Below the pieces are notes generated by a model. It was not told where the DNA came from, made no database searches, and saw nothing but the letters and a program-made list of their open reading frames with translations. Shown piece by piece: positions 9,066 through 17,462 of a stretch of DNA of 64,000 bases (within the stretch, counting starts at the first letter, position 1; each line of letters begins with the position of its first letter). The stretch is from JAUXJB01 sp965226855 (GTDB lineage: Bacteria; Myxococcota_A; UBA9160; SZUA-336): assembly GCA_965226855.1 (NCBI GenBank), contig CBDDEE010000019.1, forward strand, positions 62,001 to 126,000, written 5' to 3'. Made by a program: the position numbers and the translations under genes.

Positions 9066-9542
9066 TCACGAACCCTCGAGCCGACTGATGAGCTCGCTCG
9101 AGGCGTGCTCCTTCGGGTCGCCACAGATGGCGATACGTCCGCCGTAGCCGAGCACGACGTCGCGCTCGGGTACCGTATCCGGGGTCCAGTCCGACCCTTT
9201 CACGTGTACCTCTGGCCGTAGCGCGTCGAGGAGCGCCGCCGCCGTGGGCTCCGGAAAGCTGGTCACGAGATCGACTCCGTCCAGCGCAGCCAGCACCTCC
9301 ATCCGCTCGGCGAGCGGGACGTAGGGCCGGCCCTCCCCCTTGTTGCGGCGCACGCTCGCATCGCTGTTCGTGGCGACGACCAGAACGTCGGCGAGCTGGC
9401 GCGCGTCGGCAATGAGTCTCGTGTGGCCCACGTGAATCAGGTCGAAGCAGCCATTCGTCAGCGCCACGCTGCGCCCCCTGGCGCGCTCGTCGGCCAGGAG
9501 CTCCGCCAGGTCGCGGTAGTCTGGGACGATCTTTCCAGTCAC
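9066..9542 (-). CDS. D-glycero-beta-D-manno-heptose 1-phosphate adenylyltransferase (HldE C-domain / RfaE2)
   Basis: A 158-residue nucleotidyltransferase (cytidylyltransferase fold) that activates heptose 1-phosphate to ADP-heptose for LPS core. The signature is LTNGCFDLIHVGH, where HVGH is the HxGH nucleotide-binding motif, followed by RNKGEGRPYVPLAERMEVL and the KGSDW block. The kinase half found in enterobacterial HldE is absent, so this is the stand-alone RfaE2 form. GTG at 9542 overlaps the waaF stop (GTGA). Last gene of the - strand LPS operon. No hldA, hldD or gmhB gene is in the window. Confidence 0.88.
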   Translation of the reverse strand: MTGKIVPDYRDLAELLADERARGRSVALTNGCFDLIHVGHTRLIADARQLADVLVVATNSDASVRRNKGEGRPYVPLAERMEVLAALDGVDLVTSFPEPTAAALLDALRPEVHVKGSDWTPDTVPERDVVLGYGGRIAICGDPKEHASSELISRLEGS

Positions 9543-10570
9543 GCGAGGAGCTCCTCGGCCGCGTTGACCACGCGCGCGGGCAAGAGGCGGGTCATGCAGC
9601 GGTGATCGATGGGACAGGTCTTCTTGTGGCAGGGGCTGCACTCTACGTCTTCGCGCAGGACCCGCTGTCGCTCGAGCAGATGCTCGGTGTGGCGAGTATC
9701 CGTCGGACCCATCAACACCACGACCGGGCGCTCGCGTGCCACCGCAATGTGTCGGGGGCCTGTGTCGTTGGTGAGCACCAGCCGCGCACGTTCGATCAGT
9801 GCGACGAGCTCGCCGAGCGAGACCGGTGGATCGCACAGTTCGAGCGGCCGGGTCTGCATTGCGGCCGCGATGTCGCGGGCGATGCGTTCTTCGCCTGGTC
9901 CCGGGGCCAGGACCGCTCGCAGGCCGCGGCGCCGCACGAGCTCGTCACAAGCCTGCGCAAAGTACTGGCTAGGCCAGAGCTTGCTCGAGCCAAAGCTCGC
10001 TCCTGGGGTCACGACGAGCAGACCCTCGCTCCGCTCGACGCCCGCCGCCCACAGTCGGTTGTCCAGCTCTTCGCGCGCCTGGTCTGGTACGGCCAGCTCG
10101 AGCGCCTCGCCGCAGTCATCACAGCCAAGGGCCCTCGTGATCCGCAGGTAGCGCTCGATCATCGAGATCGCGAGACGTCGGCCCCCTTCCCGCGGAGGGT
10201 CGAGCCATACGGTGAGCAGGCTGCGGCGGGCGGGATCGCGCGCGTAGCCGGCGCGCACCGGGATGCGTGCGAGCGCGGGAGCGAGCGCGGACCGCACCGA
10301 GTCGGGCAGGAGCACGGCCCAGTCGAAGCCGCGTTGCCGCAGGCGCTGCGTGCGAGCGAGCCAGGCGCCCACGCCGCGCTGGCGGTCCGGCAGGAAGGCA
10401 TTCACACCCGGCAGGTGGGATCCCAGCTCGGCGTGGCGCGGAAGACCTTCGAGCACGATCTCGGCCGCAGGGTGGGCGGCACGTAGCGCCCGCAGGGCGG
10501 GAGAGGACATCACGAGGTCGCCCACCCAGCTCGGAGCGCGCACCAGGATTTTTCGGGGTGTGCTTGGCAC
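9539..10570 (-). CDS. waaF: Lipopolysaccharide heptosyltransferase II
   Basis: A 343-residue GT9 glycosyltransferase that adds the second heptose to the LPS inner core from ADP-heptose at the cytoplasmic face. Diagnostic segments are PSWVGDLVMSSPALRALR near the N-terminus, VVTPGASFGSSKLWPSQYFA, LTNDTGPRHIAVA, VVLMGPTDTRHTE and the C-terminal CSPCHKKTCPIDHRCM cysteine cluster typical of WaaF. It lies 19 bp downstream of the radical SAM gene and overlaps hldE2, whose product makes its donor sugar. Normal length and start. Confidence 0.92.
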   Translation of the reverse strand: MPSTPRKILVRAPSWVGDLVMSSPALRALRAAHPAAEIVLEGLPRHAELGSHLPGVNAFLPDRQRGVGAWLARTQRLRQRGFDWAVLLPDSVRSALAPALARIPVRAGYARDPARRSLLTVWLDPPREGGRRLAISMIERYLRITRALGCDDCGEALELAVPDQAREELDNRLWAAGVERSEGLLVVTPGASFGSSKLWPSQYFAQACDELVRRRGLRAVLAPGPGEERIARDIAAAMQTRPLELCDPPVSLGELVALIERARLVLTNDTGPRHIAVARERPVVVLMGPTDTRHTEHLLERQRVLREDVECSPCHKKTCPIDHRCMTRLLPARVVNAAEELLA

Positions 10571-10589
10571 CGCTGTCGACCCACGGCCC

Positions 10590-11819
10590 CTACAAGAAGA
10601 AGTCTGCGCGCTCCTCGCCGACCCCGATCCGGACGTCTTCGCGGGGGTCTTCGACGAGCTTCTCTAACCACCAGTTCACGCCGTTGTAAATGCAGGTGAC
10701 GTTCCGGCACTCGTGGCTGGCGTCGAAGTCGTCGAGGATCCTTGCGAGACCCGCGCCCGTGGCCGTGGCGTCCTGCTCGCTCTTGTAGGCCGTGGGCCCC
10801 GCGAGATTCGCCTTTGGCACACCGCGATGGGCGGGACAGTTGTAGAGCCCCGTTGGGGTCAGCACCTGGCGCAGCGCCTGCATATGGCAGGTGCGCGGCT
10901 GGCGCGTGAACTCCTTCCAGTTGCCCTGCTCGAGCACGCGCAGGTTGATGCTCTCGTAGACACTGAAGGTGCTGTCGGCCAGCAGCTTGGCGCGGTCGAC
11001 CTCGCCGCGAATGCGCTTCACGACGGCCGCGATCTGGCTCCTGGCCTTCGCGGGGTCCATCACCTCCGCGCCGTCCGCCTCGCGCTCCAGGATCGGCTTG
11101 AGCGAGATGTAATCGAAGCCGTAACGCTTTGCGCGCTCCGTCGCCTGGACGATCTCGTGGATGTTCTCACAGATTTCTTCGTCATCGCGAGACGCACCAC
11201 TCCATACGATGATGTACGAGAAGCCGAGGGGGACGCGGGGGTTGGCGCGCTTGATGTCGGCCACGCCCTCGCAAATGGTGTCGAGGTCGAGCTTCTTGTT
11301 TGCGGGATTGTGCATCTTCACGAAAAGCTCGTTGCTCCCCGAATCGAGCGAGAGGCGGATCCAGTCGCGTTCGTCCAGATGGACCACGGCTGCTGCCAGG
11401 CGATCGCAGCGGCTGCCGTTCGAGACGATCGAGACCTGCAGGTCGAGCTCCTTCAAGTAGCGCACGAACTCGGCGAAGCGCGGGTAGAGGGTCGGCTCGC
11501 CACCCCCGATCAGGATGACGGAGCGCATGCCTCGCTTCGTCATGAGCCTCATCGAGTCGCGCAGCTCTGCCTCCTTGTATTTGTGCCGCGTATTCAAGAT
11601 GTCCCAGTCGATGCAGTGCGTGCACGCATAGTTGCAAGCGGTCGTGAGGTCCAGGTTGATGGAGATCGGTGCGAGCTCGGGCGCGCTCGGTTCGGGCTCG
11701 CCCCGCTCGCGCGCGGCCAGCACCGCCCGGCGCCAGCGCACGTAGGCCTCCACGTGCGGCACCAGGGCCGGCTGTCTGAGCTTTGCCGTGAAATCGTGGA
11801 TCGCCTGCGCCACCGTCAC
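10590..11819 (-). CDS. Radical SAM protein with SPASM-like C-terminal cysteines
   Basis: A 409-residue radical SAM enzyme. The 4Fe-4S motif CNYACTHC (C62, C66, C69) is followed by ILIGGGEPTLYP and SNGSRCD, typical of the TIM-barrel core. The C-terminal region carries further cysteines, in TCHMQALRQVLTPTGLYNCPAHRG and ECRNVTC, as expected for a SPASM/twitch domain binding auxiliary Fe-S clusters. No substrate can be read from the sequence. It lies inside an operon for LPS core sugars, between an NAD(P)-type oxidoreductase and waaF, so modification of a sugar or aminosugar is one possibility. Peptide maturation is less likely, as no small precursor gene is seen nearby. Confidence 0.8.
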   Translation of the reverse strand: MTVAQAIHDFTAKLRQPALVPHVEAYVRWRRAVLAARERGEPEPSAPELAPISINLDLTTACNYACTHCIDWDILNTRHKYKEAELRDSMRLMTKRGMRSVILIGGGEPTLYPRFAEFVRYLKELDLQVSIVSNGSRCDRLAAAVVHLDERDWIRLSLDSGSNELFVKMHNPANKKLDLDTICEGVADIKRANPRVPLGFSYIIVWSGASRDDEEICENIHEIVQATERAKRYGFDYISLKPILEREADGAEVMDPAKARSQIAAVVKRIRGEVDRAKLLADSTFSVYESINLRVLEQGNWKEFTRQPRTCHMQALRQVLTPTGLYNCPAHRGVPKANLAGPTAYKSEQDATATGAGLARILDDFDASHECRNVTCIYNGVNWWLEKLVEDPREDVRIGVGEERADFFL

Positions 11820-11900
11820 CCCTCAAATGGAGCCCGTTGCGGCGCTTCCGCGCCCCTCGCTGGCGGCCCCGACGGGTCAACGTAGACCAATTCCGGGATC

Positions 11901-12875
11901 TTACCAGCCAGGGGGTGGCTTGCCCCGAGCGCTGGCGGTCTCGAAGGCCGTCACCAGGGCTTGGAGCAGCGCCATGCGATCCGCGATCGGGCCGCTCCGT
12001 GGCGCCGAGGCGCCCCAACGGCGCTCCTCGAGCTCTGTCAAAAAGGCGCGGATCAGAGCTCGCAGCGGGTCCGGTACGGCCACGCTCCGATCCCCCGACG
12101 AGAAGCTCTGCTCGTAATCTGGCAGGCGTACCCGGCGCCGTGCCTCGCGCCCGTCGATGGCGTACGCGGCAGGACGCACTGTCGCGGCCGAGGGGGTGAG
12201 CGTTACCTCTACCGCGGTGTGCGTTTGCCCGGCCCGGTACTCGAAGCTCACGAGGGTGCGCGAGGGACCCACATCGAAGCGGGGGGAGATGATCTCTGCC
12301 GGCGTCCCCGGAACGAGCGCCTGGAGCATGCTGAGCGGATGGGGCAGGGCGTCTGCAAGCATGCGGCTCCCGGACGATATCGGGGACAGCTCCATCGAGA
12401 AGTGCTCGGGCGGGTCCTGTCCGAGTTCGGGGTGCAGCTCCCGAAAAGCCGGCAGCGTGTAGGGCCACTGGCAGTTCTCCCAGAGGAGCAGGCCGCGCTC
12501 TGCGAAGCGATCGACGAGCGACCTGGCCCGCTTCGCGAGGTCAGCAACACCCCACACCAGGGGCTTCTCGCAGAGTACGTGGAGCCCGGCGGAGAGCGCT
12601 CGCTCCAGGTAGAGCTCGTGCGTCTCGTTGGGGGAGAGGATCGCGAGCGCCTCGAGACGCTCGTTGCTCAGCATCTGATCGACGTCCACATAGCTGCGCA
12701 CGTCGATGCGATGCTCTTCCCGGAGCTGACGGCGCGCGGCCTCGGCGGTCTCGGCGCGCGTGCCCACCAGAGCTGCGATCGTTGCCCCCGCGGCGTGGAG
12801 CTCGCGCGCGACGAAAGGACCGAGACCCTGGCGCAGGCGCCGAGCTCCGATCAGGCCGACCGCAGGTCCACTCAA
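11901..12875 (-). CDS. Gfo/Idh/MocA family oxidoreductase
   Basis: A 324-residue NAD(P)-dependent oxidoreductase. After an N-terminal Rossmann strand (PAVGLIGARRLRQG, a poor fit to GxGxxG) come LAILSPNETHELYLERAL and HVLCEKPLVWG, the CEKP motif being typical of the family, and a C-terminal beta-sheet substrate domain. TTG 12875 overlaps the NUDIX gene stop (TTGA), matching the start habits of this genome; the frame extends upstream, but only over the NUDIX gene. Such enzymes oxidise or reduce sugar rings and nucleotide sugars. The place in the LPS operon fits that. The unusual nucleotide-binding loop leaves cofactor use open. Confidence 0.8.
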   Translation of the reverse strand: MSGPAVGLIGARRLRQGLGPFVARELHAAGATIAALVGTRAETAEAARRQLREEHRIDVRSYVDVDQMLSNERLEALAILSPNETHELYLERALSAGLHVLCEKPLVWGVADLAKRARSLVDRFAERGLLLWENCQWPYTLPAFRELHPELGQDPPEHFSMELSPISSGSRMLADALPHPLSMLQALVPGTPAEIISPRFDVGPSRTLVSFEYRAGQTHTAVEVTLTPSAATVRPAAYAIDGREARRRVRLPDYEQSFSSGDRSVAVPDPLRALIRAFLTELEERRWGASAPRSGPIADRMALLQALVTAFETASARGKPPPGW

Positions 12876-13639
12876 CGCTCTTCCACTGCTCCGGCGGGCA
12901 GGGCCACACCGAGTCGTCGGTAACGCTGCTGCAAGCGCGGCGGCAGCTCGTGACGGAAGCAACCCAGCTGAGGGATGTAGCCCAGGTGGTCCGCGAGTCG
13001 CAGCAGTGCCACTTCTGTCTTCAGATCCGGAATCCGCCCCGCGCGACACAGCTCGATGGCCTCACCGAGCTCGTAGCGCACGAGCTGCGACGCTTCCTCC
13101 ATCACGGAGCCGTCCCCCCGGGGAGCGTCCGCGGCATTCCCGTGGACCTGGCACGCGCAGAAAAAGACCTTCTCGTCGCTGGTTCCCGGGCTCGCGAAGC
13201 TTTCCCCGCCGATGGGAGTGAAGCCCTCGGGGGAGCTGTCGACTCCCGCTTCCTCGCGCGCCTCGATCGAGGCGCGCCGGCGCAGGCCGTCCAGGTCGGA
13301 GCCGTCGCCGGGCTCGAGCAGCCCGGCCACCACCTCGACGATGGAGAGGTACTCGCGGGTGTCGGGCTGCTCGAAGCGCTTGCGGTTTCGCAGGTAGATC
13401 GGGGCGCGCGGACCCTCACGCAGGATGACGCGGATCTCGCCGGTAGCGCCCACCTCGTAAAGGATGGCGACGACGGCGTCGCTGCCCGGCCTGGAAGCGA
13501 TGTCGCATGGGTACGGCTCTGACTTCGATCCGTCTGTATATACGTTCTGGAGCACCAGGCGCGTGACCGTGATGAACCCCTCGTCGCAGCGACTTTGGGC
13601 CGTGCGATCCTCCATTATCTCGATCGACCGAACTCTCAT
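12872..13639 (-). CDS. NUDIX hydrolase domain protein
   Basis: A 255-residue protein with a NUDIX-like box, GLLEPGDGSDLDGLRRRASI running into EAREEAGV. It resembles REuxEExGu but has Ile for the usual Arg, preceded by YLSIVEVVAGLLEPG as in ADP-sugar pyrophosphatases. It would hydrolyse a nucleoside diphosphate linked to another group, for example an ADP- or other NDP-sugar. It starts with ATG 13639 after GAGGTGG, 29 bp from the kinase gene, and overlaps the oxidoreductase. It is longer than most NUDIX enzymes. In this operon, control of NDP-sugar pools is plausible but inferred. Confidence 0.78.
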   Translation of the reverse strand: MRVRSIEIMEDRTAQSRCDEGFITVTRLVLQNVYTDGSKSEPYPCDIASRPGSDAVVAILYEVGATGEIRVILREGPRAPIYLRNRKRFEQPDTREYLSIVEVVAGLLEPGDGSDLDGLRRRASIEAREEAGVDSSPEGFTPIGGESFASPGTSDEKVFFCACQVHGNAADAPRGDGSVMEEASQLVRYELGEAIELCRAGRIPDLKTEVALLRLADHLGYIPQLGCFRHELPPRLQQRYRRLGVALPAGAVEER

Positions 13640-13668
13640 GCCACCTCGATGTGTGTCGGCTGTTCTCT

Positions 13669-14925
13669 CTAGCAGCCACTCCAGCGGTGCTGACGGCGCA
13701 AGCTCAGCGCGATCACTTGGCGCCGCAGCTCGAGGGTGTCGCCCTCGAAGCCACTGCTCCGGATGTAGTGCGCGAGCGCGGCTTCCCGGATCGTGCCGGG
13801 CACGACATCCGGAAGCGCGGCGTTGAGCTGCGCGAGGTTCCTGGTCTTCTTGGCGTGCGGGAGCCTCTTCCGGAACAGCACGCAGCCGTAGTCGAGCAGG
13901 CGCGCAGGCGCGCCCGGAGACCAGACGACGTTGTTCGCCTTGAGGTCCGCATGGTAGATCCCACGTCGGTGAAGGGCACCGAGCAGCTCGCCCAGCGTGC
14001 GGGCCAGCTCGTCGTGCATGCGCCCGCAGGCCCCCACGAACTCGGCGTCGATCCAGTCCGACAGCGTCGGACCGGCGTCTTCCATGACCAGCCAGCGACC
14101 AGACCAGGCCAGCGCTCGCGCCGTTCGGATCCCGCGCGACTCGAGGCCCTGCGCCGCGACCCAGGCGGAGCGAGCCTGGCGCTCCGACGGGTGCTGCTTG
14201 AGGATCCAGTGCTCGTGACGAACCAGCCGCGTCCGGCCGTCGTCTTTGAGGAGCTCGCCTCTGTCCGGGTTCGCGAGCGCGGCACGGAGGCTGTCCTCGT
14301 GGATCTCCCGGCGTCGGAAGCCGCGCACGCCAGCGCGCTCGAACGGGGTGAAGGCCGAGCTCTCCTTGAGCGCCCGCTTCGTGCGGCTCCGCCAGTGGGT
14401 ATGTGCGCGCCTGTCCCGCCAGAAGCGCGTCGTCGCCAGGACCGCCGGCAGTGGCTCACCGAGGGAGTAGGCCAGGTAGCCGAGCTCGCGTCGGCGTAGA
14501 ACTCCCGGGGTGCTGGGGAGGAAGCGCGTTCGTTGCAGGTCGAGCAGGCGCACCTCGCCGTCGCAGATGAGGATGTTTCCGAGGTGAAGATCGCCGTGCA
14601 GCCCACCGCGTTCGTGCATGTGCTCCACGACGGGGAGGATCCGGTCGAGGTCGGCGCGCTCCGCGGGGCGACCGTTGAGCCAGCGCGTCGCGATCCAGTC
14701 GTCTCCCCCACCGAGGAGCTCCGGCACGGGGATGCCTCTCGCGGCCGCGAGACGGAGGGCCCGAGCCTCGCGTCTCGGCGCCTTAGAAGGGCGCAGCCAC
14801 AGCTTGAGCAGGCGGTCTCCGGAGCGTACGACGATTCGCACCGGGCTCTGCTTGAGCACGAGGACCCCGTCCGGCGCTTTTCCGGTGCGCAGCTTCAGTG
14901 CCAGCTCGGAGAGCTCGTCGCTCAC
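13669..14925 (-). CDS. Tandem-domain LPS-kinase-like protein (two Kdo/WaaP-type kinase domains)
   Basis: A 418-residue protein with two protein-kinase-like catalytic centres in one chain. Domain 1 has HGDLHLGN (residues 110-117) and a DLQ metal site at 129-131. Domain 2 has HADLKANN (325-332) and LDYG (344-347). Both match the HxDLxxxN plus D pattern of WaaP/KdkA/InaA lipopolysaccharide kinases, which phosphorylate heptose or Kdo of the inner core. GTG 14925 overlaps the upstream glycosyltransferase stop (GTGA). Family enzymes normally have a single domain of about 230-280 residues, so the duplicated layout is unusual. Each domain keeps its catalytic Asp, so both may be active. Confidence 0.8.
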   Translation of the reverse strand: MSDELSELALKLRTGKAPDGVLVLKQSPVRIVVRSGDRLLKLWLRPSKAPRREARALRLAAARGIPVPELLGGGDDWIATRWLNGRPAERADLDRILPVVEHMHERGGLHGDLHLGNILICDGEVRLLDLQRTRFLPSTPGVLRRRELGYLAYSLGEPLPAVLATTRFWRDRRAHTHWRSRTKRALKESSAFTPFERAGVRGFRRREIHEDSLRAALANPDRGELLKDDGRTRLVRHEHWILKQHPSERQARSAWVAAQGLESRGIRTARALAWSGRWLVMEDAGPTLSDWIDAEFVGACGRMHDELARTLGELLGALHRRGIYHADLKANNVVWSPGAPARLLDYGCVLFRKRLPHAKKTRNLAQLNAALPDVVPGTIREAALAHYIRSSGFEGDTLELRRQVIALSLRRQHRWSGC

Positions 14926-16013
14926 TGGATGACCCTCGCGTAGAGCTCGAGGACCCGGTCTGTGTGCGCCTCCCACGTGAGCGCCTCGGCGCGTCGCCGG
15001 GCCTCGAGGCCAAGCTTTTCTAGACCCTCCGGGTCTGTGAGCGCGCGAAAAGCCGGCGCGAAGTCAGAGTCGCAAAGCAGACCGTTCGTCCCGGCCTCGA
15101 TCAGCTCCGAGGCGCCGTTCGTTGTCGTGGTCGCGACCGGTAGCCCCGAAGCCATGGCTTCCAGACAGGCATTCGAGAAGGCGTCGTAGCGCGTCGGCAG
15201 CACGAACAGGTTCGCCGCTGCGTAGAGGGCCTCGACGTCGGATCGGGGGCCGAGGAAGTGTACGCGCTCGGCGACGCCGAGCTCCGCGGCCAGCCGCCGG
15301 AACGGGGCGGGATCTCCGGCGCCGGCGACCGCAAGCTCTGCATCCACGCCACTCGCGGCGAGTCCGCGAATGGCGAGGTCCAGCCCCTTGCGCACGAAGC
15401 CCGTACCTACGAAGAGCGCTAGCGGCCGCGTGACGCCGAGCTCGCAGCGGATCCTGGCGGCGTGCGCCAGGCGCTGGCGTGGGTGGAAGCGCTGCGCGTT
15501 GACGCCGTTGTAGATCATGACGAGTCGCTCGGGGGCGACGCCGTAGCGACGGCGGAGCTCGTCCACGACCCACCGTGCGTTGCACTGGATGAGCTGGGCC
15601 TCGTCGCGAAACACGGCCTCTTCGATCGAGAGGATCGTCCGATGGCGCGGGGAGAGCGCGCGCAGCAGTCTGGGGGTCCGGTAGGCCCGTTCCATGTAGG
15701 CGGCGTGGCAGCCTCCCCCGACCCGGTAGATGTGCTGCTTGCGCGTGCGCGACAGGCCGTGCACGACGTCGAAGCGCCCGCGCGTTGCCTCTGCAGCTCC
15801 GGCCGAGAACCGTCTCAGGCGCAAAGGCTGCCAGCTCGTCGACACGGGAAGGATCTCGAGAGCCACGCCATCCGGCGCTGGACCGGAGGCCTCGCGGCAG
15901 AGGACCGTCACGTCGACGTCGCGTGCTGCCAGCTCGCTTACCAGGTGCCGTGCCGCGGACTCGACCCCGCCGGTCTCCGCCCCGAAACGCTCGATCACGA
16001 CCGCGACCCGCAT
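14922..16013 (-). CDS. Glycosyltransferase family 4 protein
   Basis: A 363-residue GT-B fold glycosyltransferase and the first gene of the LPS operon. It starts MRVAVVIERFGAETGGVESA, with the acceptor-domain glycine loop, and has LALFVGTGFVRKGLDLAI, VHFLGPRSDVEALYAAANLF and PTRYDAFSNACLEAMASGLP, where the EX7E donor-site pattern lies. The overall pattern resembles WaaG-like (UDP-sugar: heptose) enzymes of LPS core. ATG 16013. The 97-bp gap to the divergent tetR should hold the operon promoter, although I see no clear box. Confidence 0.85.
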   Translation of the reverse strand: MRVAVVIERFGAETGGVESAARHLVSELAARDVDVTVLCREASGPAPDGVALEILPVSTSWQPLRLRRFSAGAAEATRGRFDVVHGLSRTRKQHIYRVGGGCHAAYMERAYRTPRLLRALSPRHRTILSIEEAVFRDEAQLIQCNARWVVDELRRRYGVAPERLVMIYNGVNAQRFHPRQRLAHAARIRCELGVTRPLALFVGTGFVRKGLDLAIRGLAASGVDAELAVAGAGDPAPFRRLAAELGVAERVHFLGPRSDVEALYAAANLFVLPTRYDAFSNACLEAMASGLPVATTTTNGASELIEAGTNGLLCDSDFAPAFRALTDPEGLEKLGLEARRRAEALTWEAHTDRVLELYARVIQ

Positions 16014-16110
16014 CTGGCTAGGGTAGCGGACTCGGCTGATCTCGGACCTGCGGGTTGCCCGCGTCTGGGCGCATGGTTAGATTCGTCCCACCTCCCGCTA
16101 CTCCACCCAC

Positions 16111-16716
16111 ATGACCGCGCCAAAGCACGAGCGATCCGCCAAGCGGGAACAGATTCTCGACGCAGCACTCGAGGTGTTCAGCCACAGGGGTGTCTACGCG
16201 ACCCGCATCGCCGACATCGCGACGGAAGCCGGGATTGCATACGGGCTCGTCTACCACTACTTCAAGAACAAGGAAGAGATCCTCAACACCATCTTCGAGC
16301 AGCGCTGGGCCCAGGTGACCGAGCGCCTGGAGGAGGCCTCCAAGGGGGGGCGCGACGCGCGCGACCGACTCGAACGGGCAGCGGGCGTGTTCATCGAGTC
16401 GTACCGCACGCGCCCCCAGGTGGTGGAGCTCTTGTTGCTCGAGTTCTCGCGCATGTCGAAGTTCCTGGAGCCCATTCACGTCGACCAGATCGCCGGCGCC
16501 TTCGCGATCGTGACCGGGATCATCGAGCAGGGCCAGCACGAGGGCCAGCTCTCGCAGCGCGTGCACCCTTCCTTGCTGATGTTGCTCTTCCTCGGCGGGC
16601 TCCAGCTCGTTCTGCAGTGCCAGGCGCTCGGGCTGTTCCGGCCACCCGACGGCTTCGAGGAGGAAGGCAGCCGTGTCGTGGTAGACCTCTTTCTGAACGG
16701 AGTGGGTGAGGGGTGA
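16111..16716 (+). CDS. TetR family transcriptional regulator
   Basis: A 201-residue TetR regulator. The N-terminal helix-turn-helix is REQILDAALEVFSHRGVYAT, then IADIATEAGIAYGLVYHYF and KNKEEIL (about residues 12-55). The rest is a helical ligand-binding domain with no recognisable ligand. Its stop overlaps the GTG of the ABC ATPase gene (GTGA), so it is co-transcribed with the exporter that it probably regulates. It is divergent from the glycosyltransferase, and the shared 97-bp gap is the expected operator site; I could not see an obvious palindrome there. Confidence 0.9.
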   Translation: MTAPKHERSAKREQILDAALEVFSHRGVYATRIADIATEAGIAYGLVYHYFKNKEEILNTIFEQRWAQVTERLEEASKGGRDARDRLERAAGVFIESYRTRPQVVELLLLEFSRMSKFLEPIHVDQIAGAFAIVTGIIEQGQHEGQLSQRVHPSLLMLLFLGGLQLVLQCQALGLFRPPDGFEEEGSRVVVDLFLNGVGEG

Positions 16717-17462
16717 TCGAGGTAGAGGGGCTCACCAAGCGCTACGGCACGCTCATTGCGCTGCAGGACGTCTCGTTCCGCATCGAGCAGGGAGAGATCG
16801 TCGGCTTCCTCGGTCCGAACGGGGCAGGCAAGACCACGACCATGCGCGTGCTCACCGGCTACATGCCGCCGAGCGCCGGCCGCGTCACGATCGCGGGCCA
16901 CTCCCTGGGCTCGGAGCCGATGGCCGCTCGGCGGGCGGTGGGGTACTTGCCTGAAACGCCGCCGCTCTACCCGGAGATGCGCGTGGAGGATTACGTTCGC
17001 TACGTCGCCACGCTCAACGACGTGCCGCGGCGCGAAAGGGGCGCGAAGGTAGAGCACGCGCTCGAGGCCTGCGGGCTCGCGGAGGTGCCCGGGCGCGTGA
17101 TCGGGACGCTCTCCAAGGGATTCCGTCAGCGCGTGGGCCTGGCGCAGGCTATCGTCCACGACCCCGATGTGCTCGTGTTCGACGAGCCCACGTCGGGCCT
17201 CGACCCGGTGCAGATCACGGAGATCCGGGACCTGATCCGTTCGCTGAGTCAGGAGAAGGGACGAACCATCATCCTGTCGACGCACCACCTGGCAGAGGTC
17301 GAGGCCATCTGTCAGCGCGTCATGATCATCGTTTACGGCCGCATGCGCCTGGACGCCAGTCTCGAGTTTGTGCGCGAGCAAGGCTCGCTCGAGCAGGTGT
17401 TCCTGCGCGAGGTCGAAGCCGCCGGAGCTGCTCTGGCCGAGCAAGGAGAGGCCGAGGCGTGA
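16713..17462 (+). CDS. ABC-2 type exporter ATPase (GldA-like)
   Basis: A 249-residue ABC ATPase. Walker A GPNGAGKTTT, signature LSKGFRQRVGLAQA, Walker B VLVFDEPTSGLD and the switch region LSTHHLAEVEAICQ. The C-terminal tail is short. It overlaps tetR upstream and the permease downstream (GTGA at both). The following permease, GldG-like and DUF4340 genes make a complete Gld-type ABC cassette. In Bacteroidetes GldA-GldF-GldG is linked to gliding, but homologous cassettes are widespread with unknown substrates. Confidence 0.9.
   Translation: MIEVEGLTKRYGTLIALQDVSFRIEQGEIVGFLGPNGAGKTTTMRVLTGYMPPSAGRVTIAGHSLGSEPMAARRAVGYLPETPPLYPEMRVEDYVRYVATLNDVPRRERGAKVEHALEACGLAEVPGRVIGTLSKGFRQRVGLAQAIVHDPDVLVFDEPTSGLDPVQITEIRDLIRSLSQEKGRTIILSTHHLAEVEAICQRVMIIVYGRMRLDASLEFVREQGSLEQVFLREVEAAGAALAEQGEAEA

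Noticed and set aside
9602..10486. Open frame on + opposite waaF
   Set aside because: Shadow of a convincing heptosyltransferase on the other strand.
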